From JAGQOZ01 sp041399205 (GTDB taxonomy: Bacteria; Planctomycetota; Planctomycetia; Pirellulales; Pirellulaceae): DNA of 64,000 nt. The first letter of the stretch is position 1; each line of letters opens with the position of its first letter. Positions 45,457-55,100 of the stretch are shown piece by piece. The stretch lies in the NCBI GenBank assembly GCA_041399205.1, contig JAWKTK010000021.1, forward strand, positions 62,001 through 126,000. Reading direction: 5' to 3'. Under the pieces are notes generated by a model. It saw nothing but the letters and a program-made list of their open reading frames with translations. It ran no database searches and had not been told where the DNA came from. A program made the position numbers and the translations under genes.

Positions 45457-47573
45457 AAACCGGTTGCATTATCGTTGGCAGTCTCGTCCGCCAGATCTCC
45501 GTCTCCATCGCTATCCGTCTTGTACGGCCCGTCGATTCCGACAAACGCAAGGCATTCGTGGCGGTCATTTGCAGCGAATTCATCGCCAGATCGGAGATGG
45601 TGGAGAAGTCGTCGCTCAGCTGCAGACCGTGATTCGTCTTGGCGTCGGTCAGTTGCGAATGAAGGGTGGCGTCGACTTCGTCCAAGTTGTCCCGGGTAGT
45701 CCGGTGGCGATGTCAACGTTTTGTCGGATCCTTTTTCGAAGGCCAGATCGCCGGTGATGTGGACAGGCGATCGATTTGCAGCAGCGCGTTGTCGGCCGTA
45801 GCGCGCAGGTAGGGTCGGGCTTCGGCATCCAGGTAAATCGAAGCGGACGAAGTGGCCAATTCGAATCCAGCGGGATCGATCTTGCCATCGCCATCGGCGT
45901 CGGTTTCGTCTGCTTCGGCGGGAAAGCTAGTTTGCCAATCGACAACGGCTTTGCCCAGCGATTCGCTCAAGCGTCACGTCATTCAAGCTGGCCAGGACCT
46001 GCGCGACTTGTAGCTTCATGATATCGTCCATACCGACCAACTGCGGATTGTCGCCGGACAATTTGGCCGCTCGGAAGGACGGCAAGACATCCGCCAGCGA
46101 GGCATCGGTAGCTTCCATTTGCAGGAAACCGAGATCGGTGTTGGGGAGCCAAATTCCGGTGGCGTCCGCGTTGGGCGTTTCGTCGCTCAGATCGCCATCG
46201 TTGTTGGTGTCGGTTTTGTAGGGCCCGTTGATGCCGACAAACGCACTGACTCCGGTGGCCGTGATCGACATCGTATCGACGGCCAAATCCGAGATGGTGG
46301 AAAAGTCGTCGCTCAGTTGTAGGCCGTGATTCGTCTTGGCATCGGTCAATTGCGCATGAAGCGTGGCGTCGACTTCGTCCAAGTTGTCAGGTAGTCCGGT
46401 GGCGATGTCGACGTTTTGTCCGGATCCTTTTTCGAAGGCTAGATCGCCGGTGATGTGGACGAACTGATCGATTTGCAGCAGCGCGTTGTCGGCCGTAGCG
46501 CGCAGGTAGGGTCGGGCTTCGGCATCCAGGTAAATCGAAGCGGACGAAGTGGCCAATTCGAATCCAGCGGGATCGATCTTGCCATCGCCATCGGTGTCGG
46601 TTTCGTCTGCTTCGGCGGGAAAGCTGGTTTGCCAATCGACAACGGCTTTGCCCAGCGATTCGCTCCAAGCGTCACCGTCATTCAAGCTGGCCATGACCTG
46701 CGCGGCTTGTAGCTGCACGATGTCGTCCATACCGACCAACTGCGGATTGTCTCCTGTCAATTTGGCCGCTCGGAAGGATGGCAAGACGTCGGCCAGCGCG
46801 GCATCGGTGGCTTCCATTTGCAGGAAACCGAGATCGGTGTTGGGGAGCCAAATTCCGGTGGCGTCCGCGTTGGGTGTTTCGTCAGCTCAGATCGCCATCG
46901 TTACGGTGTCGGTCTTGTAGGGGCCGTTGATGCCGACAAACGCACTGGCTCGGTGGCCGTGATCGACAGGGTGTGAGCGACTCAGATCGAATGGTGGAAA
47001 GTCGTCGCTCAGTTGCAGACTGTGATTCGTCTTGGCATCGGTCAATTGCGCATAAGTCATGGCGTCCGACTTCGTCCAAGTTGTCGGGTAGTCCGGTGGC
47101 GATGTCGACGTCTTTCCGGATCCTTTTTCGAAGGCTAGATCGCCGGTGATGTGGACGAATTGATCGATTTGCAGCAGTGCGTTGTCGGCCGTAGCGCGCA
47201 GGTAGGGTCGAGCGTCGGCATCAGGTAAATCGAAACGGACGAAGTGGCCAATTCAGAATCCAGCGGGATCGATCTTGCCATCGCCGGTGTCGGTTTCATC
47301 TGCTTCGGCAGGAAAGCTGGTTTGCCAATCGACAACGGCTTTGCCCAGCGATTCGCTCTTCGTCACCGTCATTCAAGCTGGCCAGGACCTGTGCGGCTTG
47401 CAGTTGCGCGATGTCGTCCATACCGACCGGTTGGATTGTCGCCTGTCAATTTGTCCGCTCGGAAGGATGGCAAGACGTCGGCCAGCGCGGCATCGGTGGC
47501 TTCCGACTGCGAGCTGCGAGATCGGTGTTGGGGAGCCAAATTCCGGTGGCGTCCGCGTTGGGCGTTTCGTCGC
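45457..47573 (-). pseudogene. Corrupted near-identical NGPY modules of the giant gene
   Basis: Three almost identical module copies. The only long readable frame is 45927-46817, which shows a full unit: 'LPSFRAAKLTGDNPQLVGMD', 'AVVDWQTSFPAEADETDTDG', 'DGKIDPAGFELATSSASIYL', 'FVHITGDLAFEKGSGQNVDI', 'LDEVDATLHAQLTDAKTNHG' and 'FVGINGPYKTDTNNDGDLSD'. Either side, indels (for example near 45715, 45965, 46880, 46950, 47115, 47225, 47360 and 47515) break the frame. The marker 'gcgcgcaggtaggg' lies at 45801, 46498 and 47194. Confidence 0.65.
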
Positions 47574-49154
47574 TCAGATCGCCATCGTTGTTGGTGTCGG
47601 TTTTATAGGGCCGTTGATACCGACAAACGCACTGACTCCGGTGGCCGTGATCGACATCGTATCGACGGCAGATCGGAGATGGTAAAGTCGACCAACTGGC
47701 TGCAGACCGTGATTTGTCTTGGCGTCGGTCAATTGCGTGTGAAGCGTGGCGTCGACTTCGTCCAAGTTGGCAGGCAGTCCGGTGGCGATGTCAACGGTGG
47801 CCGGTGTGGCGAATTCGAAGGCCAAACTACCGGCGATGTGAACGAAATCGGAAATCGAAAGCGTGACCAAATCGCTGGAAACTCGTTGGATTCGTTCGTC
47901 AAATCCGATATCCACCGACGAAGCTCCGACCGGCACCGACAAGACTCCATCTGCGGCGTCGGCAGCCGATTCGTAGGTCGTCGCAAAATCAATGACGGGT
48001 CCGTTGTCTTGCGAATTGTTGTTGATCGAAATGGCAATCTGATTGGCGGAAGCTTGGATGATTTCAGTGCCAACCAATCCGGCGCTGGCAGCCGAAGCGT
48101 TGATGGCGTAGTACAGATTTTGGTCGCTGGCGGATGTTGGTCGAAAGACAGCCAGCGCCAGGTTGACATCGTTGATGGCGAGTCCGGTGGCGCTGGCATT
48201 GATCTCATCTGCGTCAATCTGACTGTTGCTGTTGGTGTCCGCCGTCCAATACGGACCGTTGGTGCCGACAAACAGATGTGCGCCGGCCGCGGCGATGGTT
48301 AGCCGAGTCACTTCGGTGGTAGATGTGGTGTTGTCGTTCGCTTTGACGGTCACCGTTTCGGCGCCCGATTCCGACAGCTCGAATTGGCCTCGTAGATGAA
48401 CGTTATCGCTCAGCTGCAAATCGGCATCGATCGAGGTGGCGGCTGTAACGTCAAAGTAGTCGCTGTAGAATTGGCCCAAAGCGTCGTGTGCCGCAGGCGA
48501 AGACGGCAGCAGGTTGGCGCCACCCGGAAGTTGCTTGACGACCAATTGCAGGCGGTCCGCTTGTTCGACTACGTCAAAGTAAAGCGAACCATCGCCAAAG
48601 CCGTACAGGCCCGTGCCGATAGAAAACTTTCCGGTGACGCTGCCAAAGGTCAGGATGTCAAACGTATCGCCGACGCTGGGCGTAAAGTCATTGATCAGAT
48701 CAATGTCCAGCGTACCGTCCAGAGTGGCGGATGTGGTGACGTTGATTTGATCATAGCCATCGTCCACGTTTTCCGAACCGGGGCCGGGTGTTGTGCCGCC
48801 AATCTCAATTTGCAGCGAACCACCGGACGCTTGCGTGAATTCGTTGACGTTTTGGATACCGGGCGAATTTCCGGGACGCAACTGGCCGAAATTGATCAGC
48901 TTGCCAGCGAATGTGCCCGATCCGTGCAGCGACTGATTCGCGTCGATGCGAATCGGTTCGTCAGGATTCGTGTAATCCGTTAACACGTGAGAAACATCCA
49001 CCGCCGAGTTTGATTCGGCTAGAGTTGTTCGAATTTCGCCTAGATCGGCCGCTAGTAAAATGCGGTCTTCCAGGTGTTCGGTATTTAGCTTGGGCCGCCG
49101 AACATAAAGACGACTTAAATGCCGACGACGTAGTTGCGAATCGCGCCGTACCAT
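47574..49154 (-). CDS. Giant protein N-terminal fragment with LEPR-XLL signal
   Basis: A 526-codon frame starting at the ATG at 49154 with a GAGGA ribosome site nine bases before it. The basic N-terminus is followed by 'NTEHLEDRILLAAD' (residues about 24-37), the LEPR-XLL motif that heads many large planctomycete surface proteins and is thought to direct export. Residues about 75-215 resemble the end of an autotransporter-type beta-helix ('GSGTFAGKLINFGQLRPGNS', 'PSVGDTFDILTFGSVTGKF'). The first, most diverged NGPY module follows ('LFVGTNGPYWTADTNSNSQI', 'FVHIAGSLAFEFATPATVDI'). The frame drifts near 47690 and ends at 47574. This end of the gene gives the clearest argument that all downstream fragments are one protein: no other export signal occurs until 20716. 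Confidence 0.85.
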   Translation of the reverse strand: MVRRDSQLRRRHLSRLYVRRPKLNTEHLEDRILLAADLGEIRTTLAESNSAVDVSHVLTDYTNPDEPIRIDANQSLHGSGTFAGKLINFGQLRPGNSPGIQNVNEFTQASGGSLQIEIGGTTPGPGSENVDDGYDQINVTTSATLDGTLDIDLINDFTPSVGDTFDILTFGSVTGKFSIGTGLYGFGDGSLYFDVVEQADRLQLVVKQLPGGANLLPSSPAAHDALGQFYSDYFDVTAATSIDADLQLSDNVHLRGQFELSESGAETVTVKANDNTTSTTEVTRLTIAAAGAHLFVGTNGPYWTADTNSNSQIDADEINASATGLAINDVNLALAVFRPTSASDQNLYYAINASAASAGLVGTEIIQASANQIAISINNNSQDNGPVIDFATTYESAADAADGVLSVPVGASSVDIGFDERIQRVSSDLVTLSISDFVHIAGSLAFEFATPATVDIATGLPANLDEVDATLHTQLTDAKTNHGLQPVGRLYHLRSAVDTMSITATGVSAFVGINGPIKPTPTTMAI

Positions 49155-49424
49155 GCAGGGGATTCCTCTGGAACGTGAAGGTTAGATCTTTCTAAGAAAG
49201 ATTTAGACGTATCCGATTCGATCGGTAACGGTCCAGTTGCGCGCTAAGAGAACGACCTGAATTTCTGTGGAAACCCGTAGTCAGATCAGGAGGAAGCAGC
49301 GTAGAACGCACATTGTGAAATCAAGTTGCGTGCAACCTGCCGTTTGGCAGAATTGGCAGAGTCAGCGTGTTCGTACGCTTCGTCCTGAAACGAAAACTCG
49401 TTGGGCTGTCGTTGACGATGTGGA
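49155..49424. promoter_or_regulatory. Leader of the giant gene with a 17-base palindrome
   Basis: This 270-bp gap separates the outer membrane protein gene's stop from the giant gene's start. ATCTTTCT-A-AGAAAGAT (49186-49202) is a perfect palindrome 31 bases upstream of the start codon. It could be an operator or a leader hairpin. No gene or clear terminator is seen in the rest. Confidence 0.4.
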
Positions 49425-50691
49425 TTAGCGAGAATAGGACAGCGTGAGCGAAAATCCGTCCAGCAGAATATCTTTGCTGAACGGACCAAAACTCGCTTCG
49501 TGAATATCGTCAATGAACATCGATCGATCATACGCGTCGAACCAGTTCATCAGTTCGTAGCTGCCGCCGATGGAAATGGGGCCTCGAGTCCACCGAACTC
49601 CGGCACTCATTTCAATGCTGGGCAACACTTGGTCGAGATGCGTCCAAGGCATCGACCAGGACGAACGCATCGTTGATGTTGGTTTCGAGTCGAGCCGATT
49701 GGAAGGTGGCTCGAGTCAATCCCGCGGATGCTCGGCCTGTCAGCGCGAACCCGAAAGCCCATTTCCAATCACATTGGGCTCCGAACTGCAAACCGGCTCC
49801 GTCTACGGCCAAGTTTTCGCGGATCACGCCGTTCACGAAGTCTCGACCATCATAGCGAAACGTGTTATTCAAACTCAGTTCTGTCCACCGCACGGCACCA
49901 AACAATGACACGTTGGCAAACGGGCTGCGAATGACGCACTTGGAGGCTTCCAGGTCAAATACCTGCACGTCTAACGAACCGTCTGCTTGCGCAATATCGC
50001 CTTCTTCGTTGCCGTCGGGATGGCTGCGAGTGGCAAATAGTTGACCAATGCCGGGCGGCCGTTCGACACTGTCAGTACCAATGAAGTCGGTGGTCAGATA
50101 GCGAACGCCAGCCGTCCAACCGGCTCGAGTGCGATAGCCCAAGAACGCGCGCAGGCCCGAATCACTGTCCAAGTCCAAATGTTGCAGTTCGGATCGCCCG
50201 ACGGTCAGCGCTGTGCCGTCTTCGATTAAAGCGTAGTCCAAGCCGCGGATGCTGGGCTTGAGTCGTAAGTAGCTAACGCCACCGACCAAACCGGCTTCAC
50301 ATTCGGCCGGATACCAACAGTCGGTTTCACACAAGATTTCGCTGCACGGCGGTTCACAGGTAAAGCAGGCCGTCGGGTCTTCAAAGTAAGAAGTGGCGGT
50401 GACGGTGGGCAGATCAGCCGGTCGAGATGTTGTTTGTTCGATTTGCGATTGGATTTGCGGTTCTGCATTACGCTGCGGCGCAAAAGGGGTTGCGCGAGTG
50501 ACCGGGGCTAGGTAAACGCCCAAATCCACTTCACGAGCGTCATAGACTTCGGCTAAAGGACCGTAGGACGAAACCGGAGCAACGGTGGCCAGACCCAGGT
50601 CTTCATCGGTCAATATCGGTCGTTCGTCGGCTGATGCGGTTGCTACGACCAAGCACAGCGTTGCTACGGCGACGTTGCGTAAAAATCTCAT
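49425..50691 (-). CDS. Beta-barrel outer membrane protein (Lpg1974/BBP7-like) with one frameshift
   Basis: Two frames, 49612-50691 and 49425-49670, join by removing one base near 49636 ('VLVDALD' then 'HLDQVLPSIEMSAGVRW'), giving about 420 residues. A Sec signal 'FLRNVAVATLCLVVATASA' precedes a linker with a cysteine-rich stretch ('CFTCEPPCSEILCETDCW', seven cysteines in about 25 residues). The barrel has alternating strands such as 'EAGLVGGVSYLRLKPSIRG', 'GLRAFLGYRTRAGWTAGVRY' and 'SLFGAVRWTELSLNNTFRY'. It ends 'DGFSLTLSYSR', typical of barrel termini. It resembles the planctomycete proteins annotated as Lpg1974-type pore-forming proteins. It lies 270 bp upstream of the giant gene on the same strand, so joint transcription is possible. 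Confidence 0.7.
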
Positions 50692-51035
50692 GATCCCCCC
50701 ATGTTTTTGCGATCGCTAGCACGTAATTGTGCTGAACTTTCGTCTCATTCAGAACAATTCGACCGGGAAAACACGCAACTTGAACGTAATGACCGCCGCG
50801 CGTTACAGCTTTCAGGATTGGCCAACCAGCTTCCGTTTTCCGGTTGTTTCGCTTGCGGAAACTGCGGCAAGTTTGCGGGGGACTGAGATATGTCGTGCGG
50901 CATGCCGAAATGGTATTGCTGGTTGGCGAGGACTCATGGCGGATCGAATTCTGCCAAAAAGTCTGTTGCATTTGTGCGTCGCGTTCGCTTGATCCCGAGG
51001 AAACAAAACCTCTCATTTTCAAAAAGGATCAAATC
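50692..51035. promoter_or_regulatory. Divergent intergenic region, 344 bp
   Basis: It lies between the outer membrane protein gene (minus) and the small secreted protein gene (plus). CGGCATGCCG at 50898-50907 is a perfect 10-base palindrome. An in-frame extension of the plus-strand gene exists through this region, but it lacks a signal peptide at its start and is not used. Nothing else is convincing. Confidence 0.3.
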
Positions 51036-51404
51036 ATGTTACGCAACCGCATTCAATTGACTCTGGCGGCTGTTTTGCTGAGCGGCATGTTCAGTGCTTT
51101 GGCGAACGCACAGACCAGCGTTCTTCCGTATACCAAAACGTATTGCGTGGAAGTGAAGTACGAAATGTGGCGCAATGGCAATAGTTATTGGGCTACGGAA
51201 TTTGAAACAAGCGACCCACAGGACGCTCAGCTGATGTACGACTTGTTGGTGTTTGCCTGGGAGAACGGCGCGATTCGCGACTTGTTGGATGTGGGATTCG
51301 ATTGGATGGTGGTGGATATTCGACTTCGCACCAAAACGGAATGGCATCTGCTTGCCGAACCGATCGAAACCAGCCGACTTCGGCCGGTCTGGGATCGTGA
51401 CTAG
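51036..51404 (+). CDS. Small secreted protein of unknown function
   Basis: A 122-residue protein from the ATG at 51036, supported by AAGGA at 51024-51028 and by an immediate Sec signal ('LTLAAVLLSGMFSALANA', cleavage before QTS). The mature part of about 97 residues is rich in Trp, Tyr and acidic residues, with 'YCVEVKYEMWRNGNSYWATE' and 'FETSDPQDAQLMYDLLVFAW'. It has one cysteine in the mature part and no recognised domain. A strong terminator follows within 15 bases, so it is probably a single-gene transcript. Confidence 0.7.
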   Translation: MLRNRIQLTLAAVLLSGMFSALANAQTSVLPYTKTYCVEVKYEMWRNGNSYWATEFETSDPQDAQLMYDLLVFAWENGAIRDLLDVGFDWMVVDIRLRTKTEWHLLAEPIETSRLRPVWDRD

Positions 51405-51414
51405 CACTGTTCGC

Positions 51415-51456
51415 AACCGATTCGCGGTGGATTTTTCATCTCGAATCGGTTTTTTC
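51415..51456 (+). terminator. Rho-independent terminator
   Basis: AACCGATTCG (51415-51424) pairs perfectly with CGAATCGGTT (51442-51451) across a 17-base loop, and the stem runs into six T residues (51450-51455). It begins 10 bases after the stop of the small secreted protein gene. Confidence 0.8.
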
Positions 51457-51555
51457 CCGTCATGGTGTGCGTAGACGAGAGTGATATTTCTTATCATGGG
51501 TTTCTTGGCGACAAAATTCTGCGCGTTATCGAAGAAGGTTAAAGTAAGAATTGGC

Positions 51556-52071
51556 ATGGGAAAAACGCTCAAGTGTTTGTGGTTGCTGGTGGTCATCGTA
51601 TTCCATGTTGGCGGTTGTCAGTCAGACGAACTTCCTTCGGTTGTCGATGACACCTGCATCCCATCAGGATTGACTTGCGAGCATTTTCTGCTCCGACCTT
51701 TAGAAGTTGCGGATGCCGAGGCCGATTTCGAAGCAGTATTAGAGTCGAAATCGGAACTACGTGCGCTTTTTGGCAGTGATTGGCCGGAAGACGGATTTAC
51801 GCTAGATCAGAATCGCGCTGAACTCGCCGAGCATCAAAGGGCGTTTCGCGAAAATGAATCGTTTACTTATGCTGTTGTTGCCAATGATCGTCAGCGAATT
51901 CTGGGATCGGTCTATATTCTGCCCGCCGAAGACGGTGATGCAAACGTTTACTATTGGATCAGAACGTCCGAACACGGTAGTGGCATAGCTCAAGAGCTTC
52001 AGCTGGCGCTAAAAGACTGGCTGGCATCCGATTGGTGGTTTGGTCGGGTGACATTTCACGGAACGAAGTGA
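51556..52071 (+). CDS. GNAT-fold acetyltransferase-like lipoprotein
   Basis: The product is 171 residues from the ATG at 51556; a longer frame to 51481 would bury the signal. The N-terminus 'CLWLLVVIVFHVGGC' is a lipoprotein signal with lipobox VGGC (Cys21). The rest looks like a RimJ/RimL-type GNAT domain: 'LTCEHFLLRPLEVADAEADF' at the start, 'FTYAVVANDRQRILGSVYI' as the central strands, 'NVYYWIRTSEHGSGIAQEL' around the acetyl-CoA loop (ExGSG, a variant of Q/RxxGxG/A), and a final 'WWFGRVTFHG'. GNAT enzymes use cytosolic acetyl-CoA, so a lipid-anchored extracytoplasmic copy is odd. It may have lost catalysis or bind another ligand. It converges on the pentapeptide gene with 39 bp between stops. 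Confidence 0.65.
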   Translation: MGKTLKCLWLLVVIVFHVGGCQSDELPSVVDDTCIPSGLTCEHFLLRPLEVADAEADFEAVLESKSELRALFGSDWPEDGFTLDQNRAELAEHQRAFRENESFTYAVVANDRQRILGSVYILPAEDGDANVYYWIRTSEHGSGIAQELQLALKDWLASDWWFGRVTFHGTK

Positions 52072-52110
52072 CCAATCGGTTAAACTGGCGTTCAACGGGA
52101 CGCGGTTCGG

Positions 52111-55100
52111 TTAAGTTGTACGTGCGAACCAGCTTTTCGCATGCCGTTGTCGCAGGCGAATGAGCATGGCACACAGGCCGATCACTATTAGCGATTCGCC
52201 GTTTGGTTCTGGCACAGGTTGAACATTTGCAGAATAGGTGGCTTGTTGGAAAACATACACCAAGTCACTGGAATCGAATTCCGTGTCGCCGTTCCAATCT
52301 CCACTGGTCCACACCGAATTGCCGACCGAGGCGTCTTCGTACTGAGCGAGTGAAAAAACGTGAATCAAGTCGCTGCTGTTGAAGACGCCATCCAAATTGG
52401 AATCGCCAGCGACGGTTTGTCGAATGTCAGTAATCCAAGTTTCGCGATCCTGCGAATTGACAAAGCCGTCTTGGTTGAAGTCCCAGCGTAGGTCGGTTGA
52501 ACCGGCGGCTAAGGCGGCGGACAAGCCATCGATACCGAGCGGAGCAGATTTGAGCGTGATCTGACCGGTGCGGTACAACTGCGACGTATCCCAAACGACG
52601 TTGCCCGTCGTCTCGACGGCGCGAAAGCGATTTTCGGCCGTCAGTGGTTCGGACCAATGAAATAGATGAATGGATTCTCCCCACAAGGCTTCGTAGTTTT
52701 GGCCTCGTGCAGCAATTTCGATCGTGCCGCTTAACTGAATGGCCGTGTCGGGTTGTAGAGTGACGGTGGAAGTCCACGAATCTTCGGTCAATAGGAAAGT
52801 GATTCTGGCGTTTTCGGAGACGGAGAATTGGTCGTGCACGGAAATGGCAACGTCTGAATTTCGAACCAACAAGCGTTGATCTGCTTGGAGGTTCAGACCC
52901 AGAATGTCTCCGTTCGGGCGAATGGTGTTCTCCAGAATCGCGGCGCTCAAATCGCCATCATCCACAATCGCACCTCGCAAATCCGCTCGACGCAAATCGG
53001 TTCCCGTCAGATCTGCACCAAAAAGATTGGCGTTCATGAGGTTCTGATCAGTCAAATCCCAATTTCGCAGATCTTGCCGAGTTAACTGAACGGCCGCCAG
53101 CTCTCGTCTGACAAAGCTCTGCGTTTCCTGCAGTTGCTCTTCCAGTAACGGATACGAGGGATGAAACGTGACATTGGTGATGATGGAGTTGTGGAAATTG
53201 GCATCAGTGATGTCGCCAAATGTGGCGTTGGTCAGGTTTTGATTCGAAAAATCCCAGCCCACCACGTCATCAAGTGTAACGCCCTGAAGATCCTGGTGTT
53301 GGTAGCTGGCCGTGGAAACCAATTGCTCTTCGGTCAGTCCGGCCAGGAACGCGCCAGTGATTACGGCGTCTGTGATGTCTGCTTGATGCAGGACGTTGAT
53401 GATGCCGAATTCCGAATGAGAAAAATTGCCACCAAAGTGAGCGTCCGTCAGGTCTTGACCTCGCAAGTTCCAGCCGACCAAGGGGTAGCTGATGATGCGA
53501 ATTCCCTGCAAGTTGCCAGCTTGGTAGCTGGCCGTGGAATACAGTTGTTCTGGTTTGAAGCCTTCGACTGACCGAAACGTAACGCCTTGAATGTTCGCGT
53601 CGGTGAAATGGACGTTGGCCAAATTGGTATGGGTGTCAAAGCGTGCGTCAGAAAGGTTGAATTGGCTGAAATTCGTATTCGAAAGGTTCGCTGCGTCAAA
53701 CCCTGTTCCGGATAGGTCCTTGTTTTTGAAACTGGCGGTGGTTTCGATTTGCTGTCGAGTGATCGAGCCTCCGATTTCTGCGCCGCGAATGATTGCATTC
53801 GTGAAATTGGCGTTTGTGGATTCGGCCAGTGACAAATCGGCCGCCGTCAAGTCTTGATTCTGAAAGTCCCAACCTGTCAGGTTGACAAGGCCGAAGTCGA
53901 TGCCCGTCAAGGATCGCTGTTGGTAGCTGGCTGTGGAGTATACTTGGCTGGCGGTCAGATTTCGCGCACTAAGAAAGGAAACATCGTTGATGGTGGCGCC
54001 GGCAAAATTCGCGTTTTGAAGGTTGGTGGCCAAGAACTTGGCTCCGGTCAGGTTCTGGTTGGCAAAGTTCCAATCGGTCATTTCGTTCCAGGAAAAATCG
54101 ACGCCAGAAAGGTCGCCTCGTTGATAGCTGGCGGTCGAGTAAATCTGGTTCGGCGTGAAACCCAAATTGGGATCATTTTGGACGAGACGCTCGAACACAG
54201 CGCCCACAATTTCCGCACCATCCAAAGTGACGTTCTGAACGGACCCGCGAAGTTCCAGGTTGGTCAGATTTGCGTTGCGAAATGAAGTGTTGCGTATGGC
54301 ACCTTCGATGTAACCGTTGGTCAAATCCATGCCGTCAAAATTCCATCCATCCATGTCACCTCGAAGCGTGATTTCGGCTAGTTGTTTCGTTTGATAGTTG
54401 GTCGTGGAATAGAGCCGATCGGCGATGGCAGTACTGCTGCTGACCCATAGTGTTGCATTGGTAATATTGGCGTCTTGCAGATTCATACTGCCGTCGATTC
54501 TTATTTGTGCGTTGGTCAGATTCGCGCGAGCCAGATTCGCGTTTTCCAGATCGGTGTTAAAGAATCGCGTTCCGCTGAGATCTTGATCTGACAAATTGGC
54601 GCCGGTCAGCTGAATCCCCTGTTCCAGCTGCATGTTTCGCATTGATCGATCCTGGTAACTGGCCGTCGAATATAACTGTTCCAGAGTAAAGTTATTGACT
54701 TGCTTAAAGTGCGCGCCTTCTATGACGGCGTTGGTAAAATCCGCTCCATCCACGTCCGCAATCAAGACTGCTCCACGAAAATCCGTGCCGTGGAACGACG
54801 CCGATCGAAAGCCACCATTGAGTTCGGCATTGGCCAGCGTTGATCCGGCTAGATTGATCCCGTTGGCGCTGATGTCGTCATAGCCGGTGGTAACGTCCAA
54901 ACCGCTGAGGTCCATGTTGGACAAGTCCCACTGAGATAAATCCATTCCGGTGGTCTTCAGGCCCTTGATCGCTCCGTTAGCGCGATTGGCAGTACTTTGG
55001 AATTGCGCGTTAGTCAGGTACGAAAATTCGAAATGTACGCCATCCAAATTCGCACCAGCAAACGACGTATTGGTCAGATCGACCGAATCAAAATGAGCGC

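Larger units (their letters stand above)
43100..48300 (-). repeat. NGPY calcium-loop module, about eight tandem copies (about 697 bp each)
   Basis: The sequence F(V/L/M)Gx(N/D)GPY is encoded near 48265, 47610, 46930, 46220, 45525, 44820, 43930 and 43205. It is followed in most copies by an EF-hand/dockerin-like D-x-[ND]-x-D-G loop, and about 100 residues later by 'DxDGDGKxDPxGxExxT'. The central copies (about 45500-47600) are nearly identical with a 696-697-base period; the flanking ones are diverged. Confidence 0.8.
20911..49154 (-). other. Reconstructed giant gene: LEPR-XLL / NGPY-module / RTX / FG-GAP surface protein
   Basis: Successive minus-strand fragments from 49154 down to 20911 each end in a sequence that continues directly in another frame of the next fragment, with domain families running on across the breaks. 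No internal fragment has a convincing signal peptide or ribosome site, and there are no intergenic gaps. I therefore read it as one gene of about 28.2 kb, roughly 9,400 codons. The order is: LEPR-XLL signal and beta-helix (49154-48400), about eight NGPY modules (48400-41700), a unique region (41650-34730), RTX nonapeptides (34730-33700), a 63-residue RTX super-repeat (33700-32260), a 176-residue super-repeat (31700-25500), mixed RTX-like sequence (25500-21930), and an FG-GAP propeller (21930-20911). No PEP-CTERM or barrel domain ends it. Whether the breaks are errors or true decay is open. Confidence 0.7.

Noticed and set aside
20911..49154. Reading each fragment of the giant gene as a separate gene
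   Set aside because: Fragments lack ribosome sites and signal peptides, overlap in different frames, and continue each other's domain repeats.
50844..51404. Longer start for the small secreted protein
   Set aside because: The extension lacks a signal sequence at its start, while the ATG at 51036 has a ribosome site and an immediate signal peptide.
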